Assembly (NCBI GenBank): GCA_017443025.1
Contig: JAFSPG010000013.1
Coordinates: 1-64,000, forward strand
DNA: 64,000 bases
Reading direction: 5' to 3'
Source: Bacteroidales bacterium
GTDB taxonomy: Bacteria; Bacteroidota; Bacteroidia; Bacteroidales; UBA932
Position numbers and translations under genes: made by a program. The notes below the pieces were generated by a model. That model saw nothing but the letters and a program-made list of their open reading frames with translations, was not told where the DNA came from and searched no databases. Shown here in pieces: positions 16,806 to 25,673 of the stretch (position 1 is its first letter; each line of letters begins with the position of its first letter).

Positions 16806-18518
16806 TTATCGTGTCAACATCTGGCCGCCAATGAATTCCCTCATGATGGATGTCGGCGGAACGGCCGCTATTTCTTCAGGGGTCAGAGCTACTATGTAAT
16901 TGAGGAAATTCAGCATCCTGACAGCCTCGGTGTATGCCGGAGAGTCGGGACGAATCCGGCGCAGGAGCGGCTCGGCGTAGTATTTAAGCAGCGGGAGTTC
17001 GAATATGAGGGCCGTATTGAAGATGGCATCGGCGTTCTCCTGGAAGGGGAATATATTCTTTGCCTCTCCCCTTCTGACGCTGGCCCAGCGGAGTATCGTC
17101 TCTTCCGGCGATATTCCACGTACTCGGTTGTCTCGTATCATACGGCGCAGCAGACGGTTATCGGAGGTAGATATGGTGTTGTTCTCGTCCATGTACAGCG
17201 AGGTGAGGGCCGACGCATATACCCTGAAAATCTTGTCCTGCGGAACACCGGGGACCATCTCCGGGTTAAGGGCGTGAATGCCTTCCATGATGAGGATGTC
17301 CTTAGGGCCGAGACGCATGGGAGTTCCACCGCCCGCGACTCTTGAGCCCGTCTTGAAGTCGAACTTCGGAATCACCACCTCTTTGCCTGCCAGGAGATCG
17401 AGGATGTTCTCGCCGAGAAGTTTGAGGTCCATAGCATACAGGCTTTCAAAGTCGTATTCTCCGTTTTCGTCACGGGGCGTCTGCTCGCGGTCGAGGAAGT
17501 AATTGTCGAGTTCTATCACCTTAGGATTAAGCCCGAGGACGCAACACTGCAGGGCTATGCGGAGCGAAGTGGAAGTCTTTCCGCTGGACGAAGGGCCGGC
17601 GATGAAGACGATATTCGCACCACGGGCCTTAATCTCGTCGGTAATGGCTGCGTATTTACGGGAATGCAGGGCTTCCGCCACATTGATGATAAGATTTGCA
17701 TAGCCAGAACGGATACCCCTGTTCAAAGTACCGAGACCGTTGATATGCACTATGGAGCACCACTGCGCATACTCCGAAAGCGTATCGGAAATCTTCGACT
17801 GGCGGTTCATCGGCAGGAGCTTCGAGAAGTTATCCATCATCGGCATCTTTAGGCAGAAGCCTTCGCTGAACGGCGAAAGGGCGAACTTCGTAAGGTATTT
17901 CGTAGATGGAACGAGCGGGCCGTAGAATGAATCCCTGTATCCGTCAAGGCTGTAAAGCTTGCTTGTATATTTACCTATGCTTTCGATGAGTTCAGCTTTG
18001 TCGGGCTGTTTCTGCGACAGGAACAGTTCCTTTGCCATCGAAGCCTGGACATACTCTTTTCCGAAAGGGAGGTCGGCAGCAACCAGTTCTTCCATACGCT
18101 TCTGGAGAATCTCGATTTCTTCGTCGGTGATTTTATAGGTTGCTCCGTGAGGTTCATCGAGAATGGTGCAATACATTCCGCTGGGAAGGGAATGGCCGAT
18201 AATCAGCACCTTGTCGGGCAGAATGTCGCGCACGGCCTTCTGAAGGAGGAAGCAGAGCGAACGGGCGTAGGTGCGGCGGCCATTGCCGTCGTTGTAGCCG
18301 ATAAACTCTATCTCCGACATCACAGACACGCGGTAAGACAGCTCCTTGAGCTTATGGTCTACCAGGGCGGCTATTACAGGCAATACTTCACCGGTCTTGG
18401 GGTCGGTAACTGTGTTGCAGTACTTTTCGGCGATTTCAATAAGAGGAGTGCCGAGCGTAACGGGAACGGTCGAACCACAATTGGTGATTACCACGTCAAA
18501 TGTTGCTTGCTCTTTCAT
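16806..18518 (-). CDS. nucleoside (uridine-type) kinase with N-terminal TGS-like domain
   Basis: 570 aa, ATG at 18518, overlapping the uvrA 3' end by 23 bp. Residues 1-70 resemble the TGS domain and 80-250 the threonyl-tRNA-synthetase-like second domain. Residues 295-520 are a phosphoribulokinase/uridine-kinase domain with P-loop GPSSSGKT (308-315), VIELDNYFLDRE and ILIMEGIHALNPE. This three-part build is typical of Bacteroidales and Clostridia proteins annotated as nucleoside kinases; the physiological substrate is not certain. Cytosolic salvage enzyme; it continues the nucleotide-salvage theme of the two kinases downstream. Confidence 0.85.
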   Translation of the reverse strand: MKEQATFDVVITNCGSTVPVTLGTPLIEIAEKYCNTVTDPKTGEVLPVIAALVDHKLKELSYRVSVMSEIEFIGYNDGNGRRTYARSLCFLLQKAVRDILPDKVLIIGHSLPSGMYCTILDEPHGATYKITDEEIEILQKRMEELVAADLPFGKEYVQASMAKELFLSQKQPDKAELIESIGKYTSKLYSLDGYRDSFYGPLVPSTKYLTKFALSPFSEGFCLKMPMMDNFSKLLPMNRQSKISDTLSEYAQWCSIVHINGLGTLNRGIRSGYANLIINVAEALHSRKYAAITDEIKARGANIVFIAGPSSSGKTSTSLRIALQCCVLGLNPKVIELDNYFLDREQTPRDENGEYDFESLYAMDLKLLGENILDLLAGKEVVIPKFDFKTGSRVAGGGTPMRLGPKDILIMEGIHALNPEMVPGVPQDKIFRVYASALTSLYMDENNTISTSDNRLLRRMIRDNRVRGISPEETILRWASVRRGEAKNIFPFQENADAIFNTALIFELPLLKYYAEPLLRRIRPDSPAYTEAVRMLNFLNYIVALTPEEIAAVPPTSIMREFIGGQMLTR

Positions 18519-21306
18519 TCAAAATTTCTTTTAAATATGGGCCGGTAACCGAATTCGGGTCGGCGGCAACCTGCTCAGGCGTGCCCTTCGAAACTATCCT
18601 TCCTCCGGCGCGACCTCCGTCGGGGCCCATGTCGAATAAATAATCAACTGTTTTTAGCACATCGAGGTTATGCTCTATGACGATAACGGTATTGCCCTGG
18701 TCCACGAGTTTCTGCAATACCTCAAGGAGGCTCTTCACGTCGTCTGCGTGAAGGCCTGTTGTGGGCTCGTCAAGAACGTATAGGGTGTTGCCGGTGGACT
18801 TTCGGAAAAGCTCAGCTGCAAGTTTCATCCTCTGGCTCTCGCCTCCCGAAAGGGTTACAGCAGACTGGCCAAGATGAACGTATCCCAGGCCCACATCCAG
18901 CATAGCCCCGATTTTCTGGGCGATTTTAGGAACCGGCTTGAAGAACTCATAGGCCTCGCTGACGGGCATCTCGAGGATGTCGCTAATGTTCTTGCCCTTG
19001 TATTTCACCGCGAGGGTGGCATCGTTATATCTTTTGCCCCGGCATTCATCGCAGACAACGTTCACCGATGGCAGGAAATTCATCTCGATAACCTTGATTC
19101 CCGCACCCTTGCACTGCTCGCATCGGCCTCCGGGCACGTTGAAGGAGAAGCGCCCGGCGTCAAAGCCGCGCACCTTCGCATCGACGGTATCGGCAAAGAG
19201 GGCCCGTATGTCGCCAAATACTCCGGTAAAGGTGGCGGGGTTACTTCGGGGAGTCTTCCCTATCGGGCTCTGGTCAACTTCTATCAGTTTGTCGATGTTT
19301 TCGACACCCAGAATGGCATCGTGGGGAAGAGGCTTTGCCGTCGAGCCGTAAAATTTCTGCATCAGGACCGGCATCAGGGTTTCCGACAGCAGAGAAGACT
19401 TTCCGCTGCCGCTCACGCCGGCTATTCCAACAAGGCAGCCAAGGGGGATATCTACATCAATATTCTTGAGATTGTTGCCCCTGGCGCCGCGAATTGATAT
19501 ATATTCACCGTTACCCAGGCGGCGTTTAGCAGGAACCGGGATGCTTTTATGTCCACGGAGATAATCGAGCGTGAGGGACGGCCCGATCTTACAATGTGGA
19601 AGAGTCTCGGAGTCGGGTTCAATACCCTTCATTACAGCCTCCGTAGGGGCGCTGAGGCAGATTTCCCCGCCCTCGGAGCCCGCACCCGGACCAACGTCCA
19701 CGAGCCAGTCTGAGGAAATCATGGTCTCTGAGTCGTGCTCCACCACCATTATGGAATTTCCTTCGTCGCGAAGAGTCTTGAGAGAGGCAATCAGCTTGCG
19801 GTTATCCTTCTGGTGGAGTCCGATGGACGGTTCGTCAAGAATATAAAGTACATTGACCAGTTTGGAGCCAATCTGGGTGGCGAGACGGATTCTCTGGCTC
19901 TCGCCGCCTGAAAGCGTGCCGGTAGGACGGTCGAGCGACAGATAATCCAGGCCGACGTCTATCATGAACCTTACCCTTTCGAGCAGTTCCTTGAGGATGT
20001 CAGAGGCGATTCTTCCTTCTTTCTCCGAGAGTTTTTCCTTCAGCGAAGAAAGCCAGGCATAGAGGTCGCTGATTTCCATTGCAGACACATCGGAAATGGT
20101 CTTTCCGTCGATTTTGAAGCACTGTGCCTGTTGGTTTAGCCTGGAGCCGCCGCACTGCGGGCAGACTATTTTTTCGTCGATATCGCCGACTATTCCATCA
20201 AAAGCCACCATCTCGGAAAGATTTCCCTCCCCTACACGGAGAAGATCCTCGGAGCCGAAGATAATGTGGGTTAAAGCCTCCTCTGGGATGGAATCTACCG
20301 GATCAAAGATGGAGAAATCATATTTTCTCGCGATAGCGCGGATAACGTCGAACTTTTTATTCTCACGGACCTTTCCAAGCGGGATAATGGCTCCGTCGGC
20401 TATGGATTTCATCCGGTCTGGGATGATGGCGTCCAAATTGACGTCAACTATCATTCCAAGGCCTTTGCAGTGAGGGCAATATCCTTCGGGAGAATTGAAA
20501 GAGAAGTTGTGCGGAGCAGGTTCCTGCAGCGACAGTCCGCTCTCAGGATCCACCAGATGCTTGGAATAATGCCGCATCTCTCCCGTTTCATAGTCCATCA
20601 CGGCCACCGAGCCTTTGCCCCGGGAAAGGGCGTCCATTACAGATTCGCGTATGCGCTTTAAATCGGAAGCTTCGGGTTTAAGACGGTCGATTACGAGTTC
20701 TATGAAGTGATTCTTATATCGGTCGAGCTGCGTGACCTCCTGGAGCTCGAGGATTTCACCGTCGATGCGTACCTGGGTGTATCCGCGGCGGCGAAGCTGG
20801 TCGAAAAGCTCCTTGTAATGGCCCTTGCGACCCCTTACCAGCGGAGCAAGCAGATAGCACTTGCGGCCGGCATATTCCGATATTATCAAATCAACAATCT
20901 GAGCGTCGGTATAACGTATCATCTCGCGGCCGGTCTCAGGAGAATATGCCCGTGATGCACGGGCATACAGCAGTCTCAGGAAGTCATATACCTCGGTGAT
21001 GGTGCCGACCGTCGAACGGGGATTATTGGCCGTCGTCTTCTGCTCAATGGCGATTATAGGGCTCAAACCCTTTATCTCCTCGACATCGGGCTTCTCAAGA
21101 ACTCCCATGAAGTGCTTGGCGTAGGTGCTAAGGGTATCCATATAGCGGCGCTGGCCCTCGGCGTATATGGTATCGAAGGCCAGGGAGGACTTTCCGCTGC
21201 CGCTGAGTCCGGTAACTACTACGAACTCCCCGCGCGGAATGTCCAGGTCCACGTTCTTCAGATTGTGGGCGGAAGCGCCACGTATTTGAAGATATTCCTT
21301 TGCCAC
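18496..21306 (-). CDS. uvrA: excinuclease ABC subunit A
   Basis: 936 aa, normal length, starting at GTG (21306). DNA damage recognition ATPase of nucleotide excision repair. Two ABC modules: Walker A GLSGSGKS at 33-40 and GVSGSGKSS near 640, signature motifs [12 protein letters not shown] and [12 protein letters not shown], and Walker [11 protein letters not shown] and [10 protein letters not shown]. Zinc-ligand pairs CPHC, CPQC, CEQC and CDEC are seen. It begins 14 bp after the stop of the metallo-hydrolase gene and overlaps the nucleoside kinase start, so the three are probably cotranscribed from the promoter near 22050. Confidence 0.97.
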   Translation of the reverse strand: MAKEYLQIRGASAHNLKNVDLDIPRGEFVVVTGLSGSGKSSLAFDTIYAEGQRRYMDTLSTYAKHFMGVLEKPDVEEIKGLSPIIAIEQKTTANNPRSTVGTITEVYDFLRLLYARASRAYSPETGREMIRYTDAQIVDLIISEYAGRKCYLLAPLVRGRKGHYKELFDQLRRRGYTQVRIDGEILELQEVTQLDRYKNHFIELVIDRLKPEASDLKRIRESVMDALSRGKGSVAVMDYETGEMRHYSKHLVDPESGLSLQEPAPHNFSFNSPEGYCPHCKGLGMIVDVNLDAIIPDRMKSIADGAIIPLGKVRENKKFDVIRAIARKYDFSIFDPVDSIPEEALTHIIFGSEDLLRVGEGNLSEMVAFDGIVGDIDEKIVCPQCGGSRLNQQAQCFKIDGKTISDVSAMEISDLYAWLSSLKEKLSEKEGRIASDILKELLERVRFMIDVGLDYLSLDRPTGTLSGGESQRIRLATQIGSKLVNVLYILDEPSIGLHQKDNRKLIASLKTLRDEGNSIMVVEHDSETMISSDWLVDVGPGAGSEGGEICLSAPTEAVMKGIEPDSETLPHCKIGPSLTLDYLRGHKSIPVPAKRRLGNGEYISIRGARGNNLKNIDVDIPLGCLVGIAGVSGSGKSSLLSETLMPVLMQKFYGSTAKPLPHDAILGVENIDKLIEVDQSPIGKTPRSNPATFTGVFGDIRALFADTVDAKVRGFDAGRFSFNVPGGRCEQCKGAGIKVIEMNFLPSVNVVCDECRGKRYNDATLAVKYKGKNISDILEMPVSEAYEFFKPVPKIAQKIGAMLDVGLGYVHLGQSAVTLSGGESQRMKLAAELFRKSTGNTLYVLDEPTTGLHADDVKSLLEVLQKLVDQGNTVIVIEHNLDVLKTVDYLFDMGPDGGRAGGRIVSKGTPEQVAADPNSVTGPYLKEILNERASNI

Positions 21307-21320
21307 TTTTCGGGAAACTT

Positions 21321-22019
21321 CTATTCAAATCTTATCGGAATCCCCTCTTCCGGCATATCTTCGTCCGGCTCGTTGAAAGGTTGGAGAAAAGGATTCTGTA
21401 TACGTTCTACGGCAATGCTAGTTTCGGGACCGTGTCCGGGAATCACATCTACGTCGCCTGGCAGGTCCATCAGCTTTTCCATGATACTCACTATCAGTTT
21501 GTCATAATCGCCGCCGAAATGGTCGGTGCGGCCGATTGCTCCGGCAAAAAGGGTGTCACCGCTGAGGAGCAGCTTATCGGTTTCATCGTAATAGCAGACA
21601 CCGCCGGGAGTATGGCCGGGAGTCGTGATTACCTTGAAAGAAATATCTCCGAAAGAAATCTCATCTCCGTCCTTTACCGGAACTGTTTCAAAGGCTGTAG
21701 GAGCGTCCGGAAGGCGGAACATACGTGATATTCTGTGATTGCCCTCTACGGTCGGGGCATCGTCAGGACTCATATACACCGGAATGCCATAGGTCGAAGC
21801 AAGGGCCGGAACGCCATAGATATGGTCGAAGTGCCCGTGCGTCAGAAGTATCATCTTAGGGCTAATCCCCTCCTTGCCGATAAAGTCGGTCAGGGTACGG
21901 AGTTCATCGTCCGTAATGCAACCCGGATCAACTATGGCACCGTCCTTTCCGGCGTCGCTCCAAAGAACTATTGCATTCTCTGCAAAAGGATTAACCGTGA
22001 ATATCTTGTAATTAAGCAT
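21321..22019 (-). CDS. metallo-beta-lactamase-fold hydrolase (glyoxalase II-like)
   Basis: 232 aa. Metal-binding motifs in order: LLTHGHFDHIYG (HxHxDH, near 59-67), TPGHTPGG, LLSGDTLF and the late PGHGPET. These are the ligands of a two-metal hydrolase of the YcbL/glyoxalase II group. C-terminus is short, without the glutathione-binding helical domain of true glyoxalase II, so a small thioester or related substrate is possible. First gene behind a well-formed minus-strand promoter and upstream of uvrA. Confidence 0.85.
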   Translation of the reverse strand: MLNYKIFTVNPFAENAIVLWSDAGKDGAIVDPGCITDDELRTLTDFIGKEGISPKMILLTHGHFDHIYGVPALASTYGIPVYMSPDDAPTVEGNHRISRMFRLPDAPTAFETVPVKDGDEISFGDISFKVITTPGHTPGGVCYYDETDKLLLSGDTLFAGAIGRTDHFGGDYDKLIVSIMEKLMDLPGDVDVIPGHGPETSIAVERIQNPFLQPFNEPDEDMPEEGIPIRFE

Positions 22020-22046
22020 ATCTGTTCCCCTCGAAACTTAGGAAGT

Positions 22047-22077
22047 CAAATATACAAAATTCCGCAATTCCTTGCAA
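22047..22077 (-). promoter_or_regulatory. Bacteroidota-type promoter for the hydrolase-uvrA-kinase operon
   Basis: On the minus strand TTG (22077-22075) is followed after 20 bp by TATATTTG (22054-22047), an exact TAnnTTTG box. Expected start of transcription is about 20 bp before the ATG at 22019. Confidence 0.65.
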
Positions 22078-22081
22078 GAAG

Positions 22082-23383
22082 TCAGGAAGGATGAATGTCC
22101 GTGACGGTGCAGTCGAGGCGGCCGTCGGAGAGGCGGACCGAGACGGCGTCGCCTTTCTTGCGCCCCTTGACCGAAGTCATACGGACTCCGGCAGAGTCGG
22201 TGACAAGGGAAAAGCCGCGGCGCAGGACTTCAGCCGGGTCGGCGGCGGCGAGCCGGGCCTCGAGCACGCCGAGCTTTGCTTCGGCGTTTGCGAAACGGCC
22301 CCGCGCAGCCGTGAGCAGCGCGTCGCGCGCGGCGCCAAGGCGCAATTCCATGGCACCTATCCGGGCAGTATATGAAGCACGGAGTGAGGACTCCAGTGTG
22401 CTGATGCGCTGGTCTTCGGCGATATAACAGTCGAGGAAAAGGTCAGCGAGCGCCGTAGGAGTCTTCACATAGGTGTTTGCTACCATGTCTGCAACGTGAA
22501 AATCGCGCTCGTGGCCTATGGCCGTAACGACCGGTATCGGACAGCGGGCTATGGCCGCGGCGAGCTCATAATCGTCAAAGCAGGCCAGGTCGAGCTCCGA
22601 CCCTCCGCCCCTCAAAATCAGCACCGCATCAACCGGTGCGGGCATAAGGCTTCCGTTGCCTTCCGCTTCGCTCCATCCCTCCCAACCGATGGTTGGGCCC
22701 CTCCCGTTCATGTGGCCACGGGCGGCCACAGGCCCGGAAGCCTTATGCCCGCACCCGGTTTCACATATAGTCTCCAGGGCGGAGATGATGGAGGCGGGGG
22801 CGGAAGCGCCCTGCATCGTCGCCTCGAAGAGCTCGGCTCTCAGCACAAAGCCATACTCGTTCTCCAGCAGATGCTTGCGGAAATCACCCCATCCTGCGGC
22901 GCCCTCAGCTGAAATAACCGCGAGCCGATACGGCAGAACAGGCAGACAAAGCTCCTTCTGCATATCCAGCAGGCACTCAGAAGCAAGCCTCTCAAGAGTC
23001 TGCCGCTTCTGAAGCTCCCTCTGCCCGAGAACATATGCTCCGTCAATATCCTCAACGGTAAGCGTAAGCCCCCAGAGCGGGCTGAACGACACCTGCACCT
23101 GAAGCAGGACTTCCATTCCCGCCTCCGGCGCCTGTCCTGTCTGCTCGATGAAAGATTTAAGAAGGGTTGAGTAGCGGCTCCGCCAGATAACAGCGCGGGC
23201 CTTGGCTACCAGAGTACCACCCTCATCGCTCTGCGAAAGCTCCAGATAGCAATGTCCGTTCGACTTGACCGACACACTGCTAATCTCAGCCTTCACCCAG
23301 AGCACGTCGGGGAAAGCATCCGACACCGCCGCCGCAGTATACTCCTGCAGCGTCAGCAAATCAATGTATCCCCTCTCCTCCAT
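22082..23383 (-). CDS. xseA: exodeoxyribonuclease VII large subunit, with an in-frame palindromic insertion
   Basis: 433 aa. Catalytic subunit of the single-strand-specific nuclease. N-terminal OB-fold (VLWVKAEISSVSVKSNGHCYLEL, about 28-110), then the catalytic part with LAVISAEGAAGWGDF, VLILRGGGSELDLACFDDYELA, TAIGHERDFHVADMVA and TPTALADLF. About 43 residues (208-251), rich in G, A and P, interrupt the usual short link between the helix ending in ETIC and DAVLILRGGG. They are encoded by a nested palindrome at 22631-22760. No xseB is adjacent. The ATG directly follows the TAA of the plug lipoprotein gene (TAAATG). Confidence 0.93.
   Translation of the reverse strand: MEERGYIDLLTLQEYTAAAVSDAFPDVLWVKAEISSVSVKSNGHCYLELSQSDEGGTLVAKARAVIWRSRYSTLLKSFIEQTGQAPEAGMEVLLQVQVSFSPLWGLTLTVEDIDGAYVLGQRELQKRQTLERLASECLLDMQKELCLPVLPYRLAVISAEGAAGWGDFRKHLLENEYGFVLRAELFEATMQGASAPASIISALETICETGCGHKASGPVAARGHMNGRGPTIGWEGWSEAEGNGSLMPAPVDAVLILRGGGSELDLACFDDYELAAAIARCPIPVVTAIGHERDFHVADMVANTYVKTPTALADLFLDCYIAEDQRISTLESSLRASYTARIGAMELRLGAARDALLTAARGRFANAEAKLGVLEARLAAADPAEVLRRGFSLVTDSAGVRMTSVKGRKKGDAVSVRLSDGRLDCTVTDIHPS
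22631..22760 (-). repeat. nested palindromic element inserted in frame in xseA
   Basis: Outer inverted repeats at 22631-22654 and 22736-22760 match at 24 positions with one extra base in the right arm. Inside lie two perfect hairpins: CCCAACC-GAT-GGTTGGG (22681-22697) and TGTGGCC-N6-GGCCACA (22711-22730). On the coding strand the first hairpin is preceded by GGGAGGGG and followed by AGGG, the same order as in the element inside the polyferredoxin gene. The element stays open in the xseA frame. It looks like a small mobile or amplified palindrome tolerated within a protein. Confidence 0.85.
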
Positions 23384-23815
23384 TTACCGGCGGGTCTTGA
23401 CGAGGATGACGCCGTTGCCGGACTGCATGCCGTACTTCATCGCACGGCCACCTTTGAGAATCTCTACAGACTGAACGTCGGCCATGTTGACGCCCATAAG
23501 GTCACGTGCCGGGACGCCATCAACATAATAAAGAGGCTCATTAGTGCCGTTAATCGAATTCACGCCTCTTATCCTTACGGAGTAAGAAGCGCCTGTCCGC
23601 TGTACATAAATAGCAGGGAACTTATTGATGATGAACTCATAAACATTCTCGAAGCGAGTTGCATCTTCTTCGGACACAACCGCTATGGAAGAATTGTCGG
23701 TTTTAGCTGAAGCTGAACTGCCTGCGGCTGCATCACGGGACGAGGCGCAGCCACATAAAACGGCAAGCCCTCCTATGAGGAGGGATGCCATAAGAATATG
23801 TCTGAAGTGTTTCAT
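23384..23815 (-). CDS. small lipoprotein made of a TonB-receptor plug domain only
   Basis: 143 aa from the ATG at 23815, chosen because it begins the signal peptide MKHFRHILMASL and gives lipobox Cys23 (VLCGC); a longer reading into rnfA is unlikely. Residues 50-143 form a plug domain: VYEFIINKFPAIYV, YSVRIRGVNSINGTNEPLYYVDGVPA, VQSVEILKGGRAMKYG, NGVILVKTRR. These motifs match the plug of SusC/TonB-dependent receptors, but no barrel follows. It lies 4 bp after rnfA and runs directly into xseA. A periplasmic accessory or regulatory plug is possible; function unknown. Confidence 0.75.
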   Translation of the reverse strand: MKHFRHILMASLLIGGLAVLCGCASSRDAAAGSSASAKTDNSSIAVVSEEDATRFENVYEFIINKFPAIYVQRTGASYSVRIRGVNSINGTNEPLYYVDGVPARDLMGVNMADVQSVEILKGGRAMKYGMQSGNGVILVKTRR

Positions 23816-23819
23816 AGTA

Positions 23820-24419
23820 CTATGCGATACCGGCGAAGCCCATGAAGGCCATGGCGAGGATGCCGACGGTAACAAGAGCAATAGGAATTCCGCGGAAAGC
23901 CTTGGGCACGTTGTTCAGGGCCAGATGCTCGCGGAGACCTGCGAACAGGACCATCGCCAGACCGTAACCGAGAGAAGTAGCGAAAGCATAAATCAGCGAC
24001 TCTCCGAGATTCAGCACCATAGTCGAACCGCCGATGGTAACCTCCTTGGTAACGGTAATGGCTACGCCAAGCACTGCGCAGTTGGTAGTGATAAGCGGCA
24101 GGAAGATACCCAGAGCCTGATAAAGCGCGGGGCTGATCTTCTTGAGCACAATCTCGACCATCTGCACGAGGGCTGCAATCACAAGGATGAAGGCGATAGT
24201 CTGCAGGAACACCAGCTGATGGGGCACCAGCAGATACTGGTTGATAAGGTAGGTAACCAGCGTGGCCAGAGTAATCACAAAGGCCACTGCCGCCGACATT
24301 CCGGTAGCCGTCGAGAGCTTGCTCGAGACACCGAGATAAGGGCAGATTCCGAGGAACTGCGCCAGTACGATATTGTTAACGAAAATCGCCGAAACAATGA
24401 TAAGCAAAATTTCCATCAT
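23820..24419 (-). CDS. rnfA: Rnf electron transport complex subunit A
   Basis: 199 aa, six predicted membrane helices. It carries the family's conserved segments FVNNIVLAQFLGICPYLGVS and FLPLITTNCAVLGVA, each with the Cys now known to hold the intramembrane Fe-S cluster between RnfA and RnfE (family knowledge). Two consecutive ATGs (24419, 24416); a consensus Shine-Dalgarno AGGAGG lies 8 bp before the first. Last rnf gene of the operon, 12 bp after rnfE. The complex couples ferredoxin:NAD oxidoreduction to Na+ or H+ transport. Confidence 0.95.
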   Translation of the reverse strand: MMEILLIIVSAIFVNNIVLAQFLGICPYLGVSSKLSTATGMSAAVAFVITLATLVTYLINQYLLVPHQLVFLQTIAFILVIAALVQMVEIVLKKISPALYQALGIFLPLITTNCAVLGVAITVTKEVTIGGSTMVLNLGESLIYAFATSLGYGLAMVLFAGLREHLALNNVPKAFRGIPIALVTVGILAMAFMGFAGIA

Positions 24420-24431
24420 AAGGCAGTCCTC

Positions 24432-25019
24432 CTACTTCTTTGCAAGAAACTTATTGAACAGAACCATCAGATAGCCCAGAACAAGGAAGGCTCCGGGAGC
24501 CATCACGAAGGCAAGCATACCGTCGCCGGTACCGGGAATCTTCCAGCCGAAGGCGGAAAGGCCTCCGAGAAGCTCACGTACCAGGCCGATTACCGTAAGC
24601 GAGCAGGTAAAGCCCAGGCCCACTCCGATTCCGTCGAGAGCGGAATCAAGCACTCCGTTCTTGGAGGCGAAAGCCTCTGCGCGGCCAAGCACTATACAGT
24701 TCACGACGATAAGCGGGATGAAGAGGCCGAGCGAGGCATACACATCCGGGACAAATGCCTTCATCAGGAACTCGAGCACCGTCACGAAGGTGGCGATAAC
24801 GACGATATAAACGGGAATATGCACCTTGTCGGGAACGGCGGGAGCCAGAGCCGAAATGGCGATATTCGAAAGAACAAGGACGAAGAGCGTGGCGAGACCC
24901 ATGCTCAGACCGTTGATAGCGGAGGTTGTTGTTGCCAGCGTCGGGCACATACCGAGCAGCAGGACAAAGGTCGGATTGTCTTTTACGAGACCTTTGGTGA
25001 CAAGATTGAATTTACTCAT
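24432..25019 (-). CDS. rnfE: Rnf electron transport complex subunit E
   Basis: 195 aa integral membrane protein paralogous to RnfA. Diagnostic segments: DNPTFVLLLGMCPTLATTTSA near the N-terminus and LFIPLIVVNCIVLGRAEAFA in the middle, both with the cluster-ligating Cys. Its ATG overlaps the 3' end of rnfG by 8 bp, and an AGGAGG Shine-Dalgarno at 25031-25026 sits inside the last codons of rnfG with a 6-bp spacer. Works with RnfA as the membrane core. Confidence 0.95.
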   Translation of the reverse strand: MSKFNLVTKGLVKDNPTFVLLLGMCPTLATTTSAINGLSMGLATLFVLVLSNIAISALAPAVPDKVHIPVYIVVIATFVTVLEFLMKAFVPDVYASLGLFIPLIVVNCIVLGRAEAFASKNGVLDSALDGIGVGLGFTCSLTVIGLVRELLGGLSAFGWKIPGTGDGMLAFVMAPGAFLVLGYLMVLFNKFLAKK

Positions 25020-25671
25020 TGGGAACCTCCTGTTTTAAAGATTTCTCGACTTCGCTCGAAATGACAGAAGACGTTTCGCTCGATTTGATGGCATCCAGTG
25101 CTGCAACAGCTGCGGCGACAGCCTTGGTATAAGCCTTCGAGGTGATGGTCGAAGCGGTAATGGCATCGATGCCGTCCTTGACAGGTTTCTGAACCTCAAG
25201 CTTGGTGACGCTGAGGTCGAGGCCGCGCCACTGAGAGATGAACTTCTCGTCGGAGTCGCACTTTGCGCCAAGACCTGGAGTCTCGCTGTGGCTCAGAACC
25301 TTGGTGGAAAGAATCTTGCGCTCAGGCGAGATACCCACCATAATGGTAAGAGGGCCGCCGAAACCGGTAACGGTAGATTTTATCGCGTAGGCGATGGGCT
25401 GACCGTCAAGCACCTGGGTGAAATACTCGAACTGAGTACCATCGACAAGCACGGTATCGGCCTTGGGAAGAATGGAAGAACCGTCGGCCAAGCCTGTTCC
25501 CTCGGCATTGCGCACGAGAACGGCGCCGGTAGCGGCCTCCTGAATCTTCTTGTTGGTCTCTGCGATAGGCTTTTCTGTAATGGCATACACGCCGCCAAGG
25601 ACAGCCGAGCAGAAAAGGCAGGTGCCGAAGAGGCACAGAACCATATTTTTAAGATTGGATTTTGCAGCCAT
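25012..25671 (-). CDS. rnfG: Rnf electron transport complex subunit G (FMN-binding)
   Basis: 219 aa from the ATG at 25671; a TTG-initiated extension into rnfD is unlikely. One N-terminal membrane helix (about 9-30), then a periplasmic FMN-binding domain. The covalent FMN site usually reads (S/T)GATxT; here it is TASTIT (172-177), so the acceptor threonine is kept but the Gly-Ala pair is Ala-Ser. The C-terminal 17 residues include VISSEVEKS (203-211), encoded by a palindromic repeat. It begins two bases after the rnfD stop and overlaps rnfE. Confidence 0.93.
   Translation of the reverse strand: MAAKSNLKNMVLCLFGTCLFCSAVLGGVYAITEKPIAETNKKIQEAATGAVLVRNAEGTGLADGSSILPKADTVLVDGTQFEYFTQVLDGQPIAYAIKSTVTGFGGPLTIMVGISPERKILSTKVLSHSETPGLGAKCDSDEKFISQWRGLDLSVTKLEVQKPVKDGIDAITASTITSKAYTKAVAAAVAALDAIKSSETSSVISSEVEKSLKQEVPNE
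25040..25065 (-). repeat. short palindromic repeat in the 3' end of rnfG
   Basis: A hairpin of ATTT(C)TCGA - CTTCGC - TCGAAAT with one unpaired base. I recall sequences of this type as interspersed palindromic repeats in many bacterial genomes (recollection, not checked). Here it is translated as VISSEVEKS at the RnfG C-terminus, just before the Shine-Dalgarno of rnfE. Confidence 0.6.
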
Positions 25672-25673
25672 GG

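Noticed and set aside
20440-20700. UvrA apparently lacking one zinc-ligand Cys pair before CPHC
   Set aside because: Bacteroidota UvrA may naturally vary there and I cannot align; other ligand pairs and both ATPase modules are intact.
22020-22081. xseB hidden next to xseA
   Set aside because: The 62-bp gap holds a promoter and is too short for the small subunit; it must be elsewhere.
23685-25064. Long plus-strand frame opposite rnfA and rnfE
   Set aside because: Antisense to conserved membrane proteins; sequence is rich in H, Q and G as expected from reverse reading of hydrophobic codons.
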